64,000 nt of DNA. It comes from UBA7672 sp030824255. GTDB taxonomy: Bacteria; Pseudomonadota; Alphaproteobacteria; Caulobacterales; Hyphomonadaceae. Position numbers and translations under genes: made by a program. The stretch covers positions 992,001-1,056,000 of the forward strand of contig OW818686.1 in NCBI GenBank assembly GCA_942493305.1. The letters run 5' to 3'. The notes under the pieces are model-generated. The model ran no database searches and had not been told where the DNA came from. It saw nothing but the letters and a program-made list of their open reading frames with translations. The first letter of the stretch is position 1, and every line of letters starts with the position of its first letter. This document shows positions 1 to 6,916 of the stretch, in pieces.

Positions 1-267
1 AAAGGCTCCGGCGTCGCCTCCCCCGCCCGCACCGCGATGACCGCGACACAGGCCGGCCACATGGTTGCGCCGAACACGCCCGCCGCGCCGGGCGTCTCCC
101 TGATGAAATCTCCTGACTCCGAAACCACGCTCGACGGCAACGCCGTGGTGGTCGAGGAGCAGATGATCAAGATCGCCGAAACCCGAATGGATTTCGAGAC
201 CATGGTTGGCCTGTACCAGAAGAGTCTGGGCCTGCTGAGGCTGGCGTCGCGCGCACCGGGACGGTGA
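1..267 (+). CDS. flgB: Flagellar basal-body rod protein FlgB (3' end only)
   Basis: The reading frame is open from base 1, so the N-terminal part lies outside the window. The visible C-terminal part has the FlgB ending: a VVVEEQMIKIAE-like helix and a final segment with MVGLYQKSLGLLR. FlgB is a proximal rod subunit of the flagellar basal body, exported through the flagellar type III apparatus. It is followed 26 bases later by flgC and then fliE, the usual alphaproteobacterial rod order. An internal ATG at 37 is in frame but is not the start, because the family is about 130 residues long. Confidence 0.9.
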   Translation, partial: KGSGVASPARTAMTATQAGHMVAPNTPAAPGVSLMKSPDSETTLDGNAVVVEEQMIKIAETRMDFETMVGLYQKSLGLLRLASRAPGR

Positions 268-293
268 CGCATACACGCGACTAGGAGACCATC

Positions 294-710
294 ATGTCAT
301 CCGACCTCATGTCCGCCATGGGCGCGGCCGCAACGGGCCTGCGCGCACAGACGGTGCGCATCCGCATCTCCGCCGAGAACCTGGCCAACGCCGATGCGAC
401 GTCCAACGTCCCCGGCGGCGATCCCTACCGTCGCAAGGCCCCCGTGTTCCGCACCTATTTCGATCGCGAGATCGGCGCCGACGCAGTGAAGGTCACCGGC
501 GCGCGTCTCGACATGTCGCCCTTCACCATGAAGTTCGACCCCAGCCACCCCGCCGCCGATGGCGATGGCTATGTCAAACAGTCCAACGTCTCCTCGCTCG
601 TGGAGATGGCCGACCTGCGCGAGGCGCAACGCGCCTACGAGGCCAACCTCAACGTCATCGAATCGAGCCGCGCAATGATGCTCGGCGTCGTCTCGCTGCT
701 CAAAGCGTAA
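294..710 (+). CDS. flgC: Flagellar basal-body rod protein FlgC
   Basis: The 138-residue product has the FlgC layout. An N-terminal helix (MSAMGAAATGLRAQTVRI) is followed by the rod signature SAENLANADAT, a central segment with PYRRKAPVF, and a C-terminal heptad helix ending near residue 135. The length is close to the family norm. FlgC assembles into the proximal rod above FlgB. An AGGAG ribosome site lies about 6 bases before the ATG. It sits between flgB and fliE (10-base gap), so the three are almost certainly cotranscribed. Confidence 0.95.
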   Translation: MSSDLMSAMGAAATGLRAQTVRIRISAENLANADATSNVPGGDPYRRKAPVFRTYFDREIGADAVKVTGARLDMSPFTMKFDPSHPAADGDGYVKQSNVSSLVEMADLREAQRAYEANLNVIESSRAMMLGVVSLLKA

Positions 711-720
711 GGCGCCCTAG

Positions 721-1035
721 ATGTCTGATCTCGGTCTCTCGGCCATCAAGGCCTATGGCGGCGTCGCTCAGACGCTCGGCAATCTTCCCGGCGGCAAGGA
801 AACACAGGGGGTCGGCGGCCCCGACTTCGGCGCGCTCCTCAACACCGCCGTCAGCACCGTCACGCAGGCTGGCGGGGCAGCTGAAAGCGCTGTCACCAAC
901 GCCGCCATGGGGCGTGGCGACCTCGTCGACGTCGTGACCGCCGTCGCCGCAGCCGAAGCCACGATGGAAACCGTCATCGCGGTGCGCGACCAGGTGATCA
1001 GCGCCTATCAGGAAATCATGCGCATGCCGATCTGA
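721..1035 (+). CDS. fliE: Flagellar hook-basal body complex protein FliE
   Basis: The 104-residue protein matches FliE in size and pattern: a flexible Gly/Ala-rich N-terminal half and a conserved C-terminal helix with VDVVTAVAAAEATMETVIAVRDQVISAYQEI. FliE links the MS ring to the rod and is itself exported. The ATG follows the flgC stop by 10 bases. The next gene is convergent, so this is the end of the operon in the rightward direction; fliQ, which often follows fliE, is not here. Confidence 0.93.
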   Translation: MSDLGLSAIKAYGGVAQTLGNLPGGKETQGVGGPDFGALLNTAVSTVTQAGGAAESAVTNAAMGRGDLVDVVTAVAAAEATMETVIAVRDQVISAYQEIMRMPI

Positions 1036-1053
1036 CGCGCGCGCGTCAGGTCT

Positions 1054-2241
1054 CTACGGCGCCATGCAGCGCGCGATATGCGCCGTCACATCCGCCGCCT
1101 GCTGCGGAAACACCTGCAGCGCAGTCGTCGCCGACACCACAACCGCCCGCGCCGTATCCTGCGCCGAACGCCCGCGCGCAGCCCCTTCCGTGCTGGCCCG
1201 GTTCTGCGCGGCCGCCTGCGCCGCCGTCAGCGCCGCTGCATCGGCATAGCCCTTCACGGGACGTCCAGCGCGCGCGCGATCGAGCGCAAACGACAGGTGT
1301 CCCGCGCACGCCACGGCATTGCCATAGGATTCCGCCTTCGCCACCACGGCCAGCGCGCGGTCGCCCGCATTGCGCTGCGGATTGGAAGGCAGCGGCTCCT
1401 GCTCGCGCTGGCGTTGCGCCGCCGGCATGGCCCGCCAGCGTGCGTGCAGGTCTTCTTCCCACCTGGTGATGAGCGCGCGCGCCTGGTCGAACGCTTCCGA
1501 CAGGCTGGCGCCGCCGCGCAGCGCATGGTTGAACAACGCATCACCGAAATAGGTCCAGTCGCGGCTCGGCTCGCACCCGAAGGACGGCTTGTCCGCCGCG
1601 GCCGCCGTCAGCACCACCGTGTCGTCGTCCGAGAACGGCAGGATGAAGTGCCCCGAGAAACACGCGGACACGAGCACCAGCTTCGAGCGTATGCCCGCCT
1701 GCTGCAGCGAGGTGCGCAGCTGGATCGCACGCAACGCGCCGCCGACACGGCCTTTCTCCTGCAGCGCCACCGCGCCATCCTGCCCGCCATGCGAGGTCAC
1801 GAACACCACGACGAGATCCTCCTTCGGATCCGCCAGCTTGCCGAAGCGCCCGAGTACGGCGTTGAAATTGTTCGGCGAGGATGCGGGATAAGCCCGCGCC
1901 TGTCCCGGCCCGAGGCCGGCCGACAGAACCACGGTGCGCTCAGCCGCATCGAAACGGCGGCCGAGAATCGCCGCAGCTTCCTTCGCCTCGCGCTCGAACA
2001 CCGGCTCGTCCCAGAACGACACCGAGAGCACATAGGTATCGACAACCCCCGGCCGCTGCGCCGGCAGCCGGCCCAGCGCCTCGCCCATCTTCACGGCGTC
2101 ATCGGCCGCCAGGGCGGGCGGCAGGGCGGCTTCCATGGCGCCGAACTGCCCGCCGAGCGGATCGCCCCGCTGCGCGAACGCATCAGGCTGCGAGGCGATA
2201 AGCCCCAGCAACGCCGTACCGAGGGCGAGCCCCTTCCACAT
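1054..2241 (-). CDS. Exported peptidase C13-type (caspase-fold) protein
   Basis: The 395-residue protein starts with a signal peptide cleaved near AFAQ (residue 24). The catalytic signatures of clan CD peptidases are visible: a hydrophobic strand ending FVTSHGG (His151) and a second strand ending VSACFSG (Cys194), followed by TAAAADKPSFGC. This matches the bacterial branch of peptidase family C13 (legumain-like). The C-terminal 100 residues are Ala-rich and of unknown role. Export points to the periplasm. The substrate is unknown. It lies convergent to the flagellar operon, 18 bases from fliE, with no shared transcript. The fold call is strong; proteolytic activity is inferred. Confidence 0.8.
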   Translation of the reverse strand: MWKGLALGTALLGLIASQPDAFAQRGDPLGGQFGAMEAALPPALAADDAVKMGEALGRLPAQRPGVVDTYVLSVSFWDEPVFEREAKEAAAILGRRFDAAERTVVLSAGLGPGQARAYPASSPNNFNAVLGRFGKLADPKEDLVVVFVTSHGGQDGAVALQEKGRVGGALRAIQLRTSLQQAGIRSKLVLVSACFSGHFILPFSDDDTVVLTAAAADKPSFGCEPSRDWTYFGDALFNHALRGGASLSEAFDQARALITRWEEDLHARWRAMPAAQRQREQEPLPSNPQRNAGDRALAVVAKAESYGNAVACAGHLSFALDRARAGRPVKGYADAAALTAAQAAAQNRASTEGAARGRSAQDTARAVVVSATTALQVFPQQAADVTAHIARCMAP

Positions 2242-2335
2242 GACGCCGATACCCCGCGCGCGACCTGTCTTGCCGCATGTTCTCGCGTGATTGACGCGAG
2301 CGCAAGCAGGAGGCTTCAGCCGATTTCCCGGCCAA

Positions 2336-3145
2336 TCAGCCCGCGTCCGGCCCGGTATAGGTGCGCAGGATGATCGACTGGCTCGCCGTCGCCATCAGCG
2401 TGCCGTCCTCGGCATAGAGCCGCATATGCCCATGGCCAAAGCCGCGCGCGGCCGCCTGCGCCTGCACATCGCAGAGCACCCAGTCCGTCGGCACGATCTT
2501 CCGGACACGCAGATTGTTGTCGAGACTGTTGCCGCCGCCCGAGCGCCCCAGCGCACCGCCAATCGCGCCGGGCACGAAGTCCGCGAAGATGGCAAGCGTG
2601 GCCGCATCAACCGGGCCAGGGCGCTTCTGGCGTATCCAGAGCTGCGAGCGGCCTGTCTGCATCGCCGCCTGATGGCGCATCGCATCCGGCCTTGCCCGCA
2701 CATCAAGGCCTGCTCGCAGGCGGGATTTCGGATCCTGCGTTGGCCGCTGCGGCTCGTCCTCGCACGCATCGGGCGGGGGCATGTCCGGCATGTCGCGCCA
2801 GTGCTGGTCGGGATAGCCCTCGCGGTCGCCGAGCGCGCCCATCACGTTGAAGATGGTGTTGTCGCCAACCCGCCCGATCACTGTCGCCTGCGTCACCGAA
2901 CGTCCCGCCTGCGCCACGCTTATGTCGAGCAGCACTTCATCGCCCAGCCGCGCGAACGACACATACTGCGCTGTCGCCCACACCAGCCCGCGTCCGAACG
3001 TCAACTCCAGCGCCCGCACCGCAGCCCCAAGACCTGCGCCGCCGAACAGGAACACATGGCCCAGCGGACCCACGCACAGCTCCTCGGTCACGCGGACGCG
3101 ATAGCCGTGCTCGGAGATGCGCTCGATCGGAACGAAGTGGGTCAT
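2336..3145 (-). CDS. Acyl-CoA thioesterase-like double-hotdog protein
   Basis: About 269 residues with two hotdog-like halves joined by a Pro/Asp-rich linker. The N-terminal half contains GHVFLFGGAGLGAAVRAL and an ATAQYVSFARLGD strand. The C-terminal half contains the SLDNNLRVRKIVPTDWVLCDVQAQAAARGFGHG-type TesB-like end, written here as the motifs SLDNNLRV and TDWVLCDVQAQA. The second ATG (3145) is preferred over 3151, because an AGGA sequence directly abuts the first one but sits six bases before the second. Related proteins hydrolyse acyl-CoA thioesters in the cytosol; the chain length is not predictable. Confidence 0.7.
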   Translation of the reverse strand: MTHFVPIERISEHGYRVRVTEELCVGPLGHVFLFGGAGLGAAVRALELTFGRGLVWATAQYVSFARLGDEVLLDISVAQAGRSVTQATVIGRVGDNTIFNVMGALGDREGYPDQHWRDMPDMPPPDACEDEPQRPTQDPKSRLRAGLDVRARPDAMRHQAAMQTGRSQLWIRQKRPGPVDAATLAIFADFVPGAIGGALGRSGGGNSLDNNLRVRKIVPTDWVLCDVQAQAAARGFGHGHMRLYAEDGTLMATASQSIILRTYTGPDAG

Positions 3146-3172
3146 GGACATCCTGCTGTGCGACGCGACGCC

Positions 3173-3640
3173 TTAGCGCGCCTTGCCGCCCTGGACAATT
3201 TTCAGTGCGGCGCGCTTGGCCACGGGCCTGGAAGGTTCAACAGGCGCCTTGTCGTCATTGATATCGCGACCGCGCGGCTTCCAGTCTGATTTGGGCTTAG
3301 CCTTGAAACTGGAGCGCCGCTTCGGCGGCTCAGGCTTGTCTCTCTTTGTGTCCGGGATTGCTGCCTCCGGGCTCACCGCAGCCTTCACAGCCTTGCGCGA
3401 CTTCTTCTCGATCACGCGCGTCACCTGCGCCTGCCGCGCCGAGAGCGCCTCTTCCAGCCTGCCCTTGCCAGGATCGCGAAACGCCGAGCCATACTTCTCC
3501 AGCCGGCCCGTAACCCCCTCGACGAAATCCTTCTCCCAGTCGGTCAACCCCGGCCCGCCCTCTTCTTCGGCGCGCGCCGCTGCGCCGCGCAGCTTGCGCA
3601 GGGCCTTGCGTGTCTTGCGCTGATCCACCTCGCGCTTCAT
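3173..3640 (-). CDS. Small highly basic protein of unknown function
   Basis: This Lys/Arg-rich protein of about 155 residues has a helical N-terminal half (VDQRKTRKALRKLRGAAARA, then LTDWEKDFVEGV) and a disordered, Pro/Lys-rich C-terminal tail. I do not recognise a family. A charge pattern like this suits nucleic-acid binding, but that is inference. The start is uncertain: ATG 3640 has no clear ribosome site, while an upstream GTG at 3688 would add 16 residues and begin next to the hairpin repeat at 3696-3761. It lies 27 bases downstream of the thioesterase start, on the same strand. Confidence 0.6.
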   Translation of the reverse strand: MKREVDQRKTRKALRKLRGAAARAEEEGGPGLTDWEKDFVEGVTGRLEKYGSAFRDPGKGRLEEALSARQAQVTRVIEKKSRKAVKAAVSPEAAIPDTKRDKPEPPKRRSSFKAKPKSDWKPRGRDINDDKAPVEPSRPVAKRAALKIVQGGKAR

Positions 3641-3695
3641 GCGCGCAAAGCTAGCGCGATTGGGCTTGAGGGAACAGTCGGCGAGCACGCCCTCG

Positions 3696-3761
3696 CCCTT
3701 CGAGACACGTCTTCAGAGGCTCCTCAGGATGAGGAGCCGCCGCAGGCGGCGTCTCGAAGGG
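3696..3761. repeat. Interspersed hairpin repeat, copy A
   Basis: An 11-bp perfect inverted repeat (CCCTTCGAGAC at 3696-3706 and its complement at 3751-3761) encloses a second hairpin, GGCTCCTCA/TGAGGAGCC with a 3-base loop at 3718-3738. A third GC hairpin, GCCGCC/GGCGGC, lies at 3736-3750. It lies in the gap between the basic protein and gapR. The ends and core resemble copies B (16001) and C (42516), so I treat it as one family of short non-coding repeats. Confidence 0.65.
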
Positions 3762-3789
3762 TCCAAGGACGAGGCCGGGCTTCGCGCAG

Positions 3790-4065
3790 CTAGATCTCGC
3801 CCAGCGCCAGCAGGTAGGTGTCGAGGATCGCCTCGGCTTCCTCGCGCTCCTGACGGTCCTGCTTGCGGATGCGGATCACGGCGCGCAGGGCCTTGGTGTC
3901 GTAACCCATGGACTTGGCTTCCTGGTAGACGTCCTTGATCTGGCCGCCGACCTCTTTCTTCTCTTCTTCGAGACGCTCGATCTTGGCCACAACCTGCCGC
4001 AGCTTTTCCTGAGCGGCCTGCGTGAGGGCGGCTGCTGCTGCGCCGTCGTCCATCGTGCCGTCCAT
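3790..4065 (-). CDS. gapR: GapR nucleoid-associated protein (DUF2312)
   Basis: The 91-residue protein is one long coiled-coil-forming DUF2312 domain. It contains LRQVVAKIERLEEEKKE, the conserved IKDVYQEAKSMGYD block and the VIRIRKQDR motif before an Asp/Leu-rich end (AILDTYLLALGEI). It aligns well by eye with the Caulobacter GapR pattern. GapR tetramers clamp overtwisted DNA ahead of replication and transcription and stimulate type II topoisomerases. A GGGAG site precedes the ATG by about 9 bases. A second ATG lies 12 bases in. The gene stands alone, with the hairpin repeat copy A just downstream. Confidence 0.9.
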   Translation of the reverse strand: MDGTMDDGAAAAALTQAAQEKLRQVVAKIERLEEEKKEVGGQIKDVYQEAKSMGYDTKALRAVIRIRKQDRQEREEAEAILDTYLLALGEI

Positions 4066-4183
4066 CGTGCGATCTCCCGCGAAGTCTGAGGGCGCACTCT
4101 AGGTGGGCGAGCGACCACATCCAACGACGCGAGCGCCGCAGGCGGCGATTCCCTGTGCATCAGCCTGTGGGCAGTTTGGGGGA

Positions 4184-4807
4184 TTAAATCGAGCGTCCGT
4201 TCACGACGCGCTCCAGCCGGGTCTTGCCCTGCTTGGCCGCCTCCGACATTGGATGGATTTCCAGCACTTTTTCATACGCCTTGAGCGCGGCTTCCGGCCG
4301 CTCCACCGACTCGAAGATCATTGCGAGTCCGGTCCATGCGCCGAAATGGCGAGGCTCATGACCGATGGCGGATTCGAGGTCGGCGATCGCCTCGTCATAC
4401 TTGCCCTCATTGAAGAACAGGCCCGCGCGACGGTTCCACACCTCGGCATACTCCGGCAGGATCGCGATCGCCTTGTCGAAAGCGTCCCGCGCGCCTTCGA
4501 GGTCTTCCATCTCCTGGTATTCGAGGCCGCGCTTCATCAGCGTGTCGACCGTGGCGGATCCAGACACGAGCCAGGCGTCCCAGATCTCCTGCTCCAGCAT
4601 CGCGGCTTCGTTCTCGTCAGCTGTCTCCTTCAGCTTGTCGAGCAGCTCCTGGCTGATGTTCTCGGGCTTTTCCTCGCCCGCCTCACCTTCGGCAGCCGCA
4701 GCCGCCTCGACCGGCTGGCCAGCCGTGCCGGGCGAAAACGCCTTGTCGCCGCATCCCGTGAGGAATGCGAGCGCAACGGTTGAATACACAAGGAAATAGC
4801 GAGCCAT
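4184..4807 (-). CDS. TPR-repeat lipoprotein
   Basis: From ATG 4807 the protein is about 207 residues long. A signal peptide ends in the lipobox LTGC, so it is probably anchored in the outer membrane. An acidic Ala/Glu-rich linker follows, then at least three tetratricopeptide repeats, seen as GLEYQEMEDLEGARDAFDKA, a copy starting AEVWNRRAGLFFNEGKYDEA, and a third with TGLAMIFESVERPEAALKAY. TPRs mediate protein contacts, but no partner is evident. An upstream in-frame ATG at 4834 would spoil the signal peptide. Confidence 0.8.
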   Translation of the reverse strand: MARYFLVYSTVALAFLTGCGDKAFSPGTAGQPVEAAAAAEGEAGEEKPENISQELLDKLKETADENEAAMLEQEIWDAWLVSGSATVDTLMKRGLEYQEMEDLEGARDAFDKAIAILPEYAEVWNRRAGLFFNEGKYDEAIADLESAIGHEPRHFGAWTGLAMIFESVERPEAALKAYEKVLEIHPMSEAAKQGKTRLERVVNGRSI

Positions 4808-4865
4808 GCGCCCACTATGCGGGCGCTGGCTCAAGCCGGCAAGCGGATCAATCGGTCGGGAGGGC

Positions 4866-4991
4866 TTAGCCCTGCTTCGCCTTGAAGCGCGGGTCCGTCT
4901 TGTTGATCACATAGACGCGGCCCTTGCGGCGCACGACTTTGCAATCCCGGTGACGGCCCTTGAGCGATTTGAGAGAAGAACGGACTTTCAT
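4866..4991 (-). CDS. rpmJ: 50S ribosomal protein L36
   Basis: The 41-residue product begins MKVRSSLKSLKGRHRD and continues with KVVRRKGRVYVINK and an F/K-rich end. This is the alphaproteobacterial L36 pattern, which has lost most of the zinc-binding cysteines (one Cys remains). Only the last 41 codons of a much longer open frame are the gene, and the ATG at 4991 fixes the start. It stands alone and divergent from the lytic transglycosylase, as is common for rpmJ in this class. Confidence 0.93.
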   Translation of the reverse strand: MKVRSSLKSLKGRHRDCKVVRRKGRVYVINKTDPRFKAKQG

Positions 4992-5067
4992 GGGCGGGCT
5001 GCCGGGTTTGTGCGATACAAATTGGAGCGCGGCGTATAACGGCGCCGTTGCTCGCCTGTCAACCACA

Positions 5068-5106
5068 CCCGTCGAAAGCCCGCAGGCGGGTCCGTTTCCC
5101 GACGGG
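5068..5106. repeat. Inverted repeat in the rpmJ-mltB divergent region
   Basis: The arms CCCGTCG (5068-5074) and CGACGGG (5100-5106) enclose a smaller GC hairpin around 5079-5090. It lies about 77 bases upstream of the rpmJ start and about 110 upstream of the transglycosylase ATG. It could be a structured leader or an operator. No T-run follows, so it is not a typical terminator. Confidence 0.4.
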
Positions 5107-5215
5107 TTGTGAACGTAAATTAGCCTTAACGTTCGTTCGTCATTCCTGAATACCCTGCCAGTTTGCCGCATCCATATGTGGTAATCAGGCGTTGGGTTAC
5201 GGGAGGCCAGTTGAA

Positions 5216-6550
5216 ATGACGGCTCGAACCTTTCGATGGGCCCTGGCGGGCATGGCTCTCGGCCTCGTCGCCGCAGGATGCGAAGGCTCGCGCACGGCCG
5301 GCGGCGGCCCCGTCGCCAATGACCAAGACCCCGGCCCCTCCACCCCAGCCCCGGACCCCGCAACGCCCCCATCTCCTTCGGGGCTCAGCTTCTCCACCTC
5401 CGGCAACGGCCAGTTCGATTCCTGGCGCAGCGAATTCGCCGTACAGGCGTCCGCCAAGGGCCGGCGGGTCGAAACCATCCGCTCGGTCCTCGACGGCATC
5501 GTTCCGGTCGAGGCGACGGTCCAGGCCCAGTCCTTCGACAACCAGGCCGAGTTCGTGAAACCGATCTGGGACTACTCCCGCACTGCCGTCTCCCCCACCC
5601 GCATCAGCAACGGCCTCGCCAGGCTCAACGACAACAAGGCGACGTTCGATGCACTCGAGGCCAGCTACGCTACTCCGCGCGAGATCGTCGCCGCCATCTG
5701 GGGCATGGAGACCAGCTATGGCGGCTTCATCGGCACGGACGACGCCCCGCGCGTTCTCGCCAGCCAGGCCGCCATCGGCCGCCGCAAGGATTTCAACGAG
5801 GGCGAACTCCTCGCCATCATGAAGCTGATCGAGGACGGCGCCGCCACGCGCGACCAGTTCCGCAAGGCCTCCTTCGCCGGCGCGCTCGGCCAGACGCAGT
5901 TCATGCCGACCAGCATCCTCGCCTACGGCCGCGACTTCGACGGCGATGGCAGGAAAGACCTCTGGACGAATTCGGGCGACGCTCTCGCCTCCGCAGCCAA
6001 CTACCTCACCGGTTATGGCTGGAAAAAAGACCAGCCCTGGGCTGTCGAGGCGGTCATCCCCGCGACCTTCGACTATGGCCTCGGCGATGGACGCAAGATG
6101 ACGGTCGCTGCGTGGAAAGCCGTCGGCATCACGCCCGTGATCCCCGAACACCTGCAGCCCGCCGACACGCTCAACGCAGAACTCTTCCTGCCCGCAGGCT
6201 CCTACGGTCCCGCCTTCCTGCTGTTCGACAATTTCAACATCATCAAGCGCTACAACAACGCCGACAGCTATGCGCTCGCCGTCGGCCTTCTGGCAGACCG
6301 GCTCGCGGGCACGCCGGAACTCACGCGCCCCTGGCCCACCGACATCCAGATGCTGACCCAGACGCAGGCGAGAGACCTGCAGGCGAAGCTCAATCAACTT
6401 GGCTTCAACGCCGGTACGGTCGACGGAATCATCGGCCGCGGCACGCGCGCAGCCCTCCAGCGCTTCCAGAAAGCCAACAGCCTCGTCGCCGATGGTTTCC
6501 CCACCACAGACATGCTCACGAAAGTCATCGCCGCCGCCGGCGGCAACTGA
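5216..6550 (+). CDS. mltB: Lytic murein transglycosylase, MltB family lipoprotein
   Basis: From ATG 5216 (GGGAGG ribosome site 7-8 bases upstream) the protein has 444 residues. A signal peptide ends in the lipobox VAAGC, followed by a Pro-rich tether. An SLT_2/MltB domain follows, with the catalytic-glutamate motif AIWGMETSYGGF and the block GALGQTQFMPTS. The C-terminal 60 residues are a peptidoglycan-binding_1 domain (LQAKLNQLGFNAGTVDG, then GRGTRAALQRFQ). It cleaves the MurNAc-GlcNAc bond to give 1,6-anhydro ends at the outer-membrane side of the wall. A TTG at 5192 is in frame but is disfavoured. Confidence 0.92.
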   Translation: MTARTFRWALAGMALGLVAAGCEGSRTAGGGPVANDQDPGPSTPAPDPATPPSPSGLSFSTSGNGQFDSWRSEFAVQASAKGRRVETIRSVLDGIVPVEATVQAQSFDNQAEFVKPIWDYSRTAVSPTRISNGLARLNDNKATFDALEASYATPREIVAAIWGMETSYGGFIGTDDAPRVLASQAAIGRRKDFNEGELLAIMKLIEDGAATRDQFRKASFAGALGQTQFMPTSILAYGRDFDGDGRKDLWTNSGDALASAANYLTGYGWKKDQPWAVEAVIPATFDYGLGDGRKMTVAAWKAVGITPVIPEHLQPADTLNAELFLPAGSYGPAFLLFDNFNIIKRYNNADSYALAVGLLADRLAGTPELTRPWPTDIQMLTQTQARDLQAKLNQLGFNAGTVDGIIGRGTRAALQRFQKANSLVADGFPTTDMLTKVIAAAGGN

Positions 6551-6624
6551 CACCCGCCTGACGACAGCAGGAACCCGTCCTTCCGGGATGCGTTGGGACA
6601 ACGCAACAATCACGGGAGATCATC

Positions 6625-6852
6625 ATGGCTGTGCAGGAAAACCGCTCCGGCGGCGGTAATGGATTTCTCTATTTCGCCGTTGGCGCCCTGGTCGTGGCCG
6701 TGGCCGTGCTCGGCTACATGTTCTACCAGAGCCAGCAGCAGACACCCGCCGAATCCGCGATCGAAAGCATGGCCGACAGCGTCGGCGAAGCAGCTGACAG
6801 CGTGGGCGACGCCGCCCGCGACGCAACCAACAACGCACCAACGCCGAACTAG
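6625..6852 (+). CDS. Small single-pass membrane protein
   Basis: The 75-residue protein has a short polar N-terminus, one transmembrane helix at about residues 14-34 (FLYFAVGALVVAVAVLGYMF) and an acidic Ala/Asp/Ser-rich tail with the near-repeat SMADSVGEAADSVGDAA. A GGGAG site precedes the ATG. It follows the transglycosylase by 74 bases and is closed by the terminator at 6873. The tail probably forms an amphipathic helix. Function unknown. Confidence 0.75.
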   Translation: MAVQENRSGGGNGFLYFAVGALVVAVAVLGYMFYQSQQQTPAESAIESMADSVGEAADSVGDAARDATNNAPTPN

Positions 6853-6872
6853 CCTTAACCGCGACACACGGC

Positions 6873-6902
6873 GAAGCCGCGCCAGCCCTCTGGCGCGGCT
6901 TC
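6873..6902. terminator. Hairpin terminator between convergent genes
   Basis: A 13-bp perfect stem (GAAGCCGCGCCAG paired with its complement) has a 4-base loop. It lies between the small membrane protein on the plus strand and the VIT/VWA gene on the minus strand, so it may serve both. No long T-run is present. Confidence 0.75.
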
Positions 6903-6916
6903 ACTCTATCGGGCGT

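Noticed and set aside
1078..2373. Long plus-strand ORF opposite the C13 peptidase
   Set aside because: Arg/His-rich translation with no protein character; it is the antisense shadow of a gene with clear catalytic motifs.
5171..5181. TGTGGTAAT resembling a DnaA box
   Set aside because: Only 7 of 9 positions match and it stands alone, so it does not support an origin there.
5126..6613. 495-codon minus-strand ORF opposite the lytic transglycosylase
   Set aside because: Antisense shadow in high-GC DNA; the plus strand has the MltB motifs, lipobox and ribosome site.
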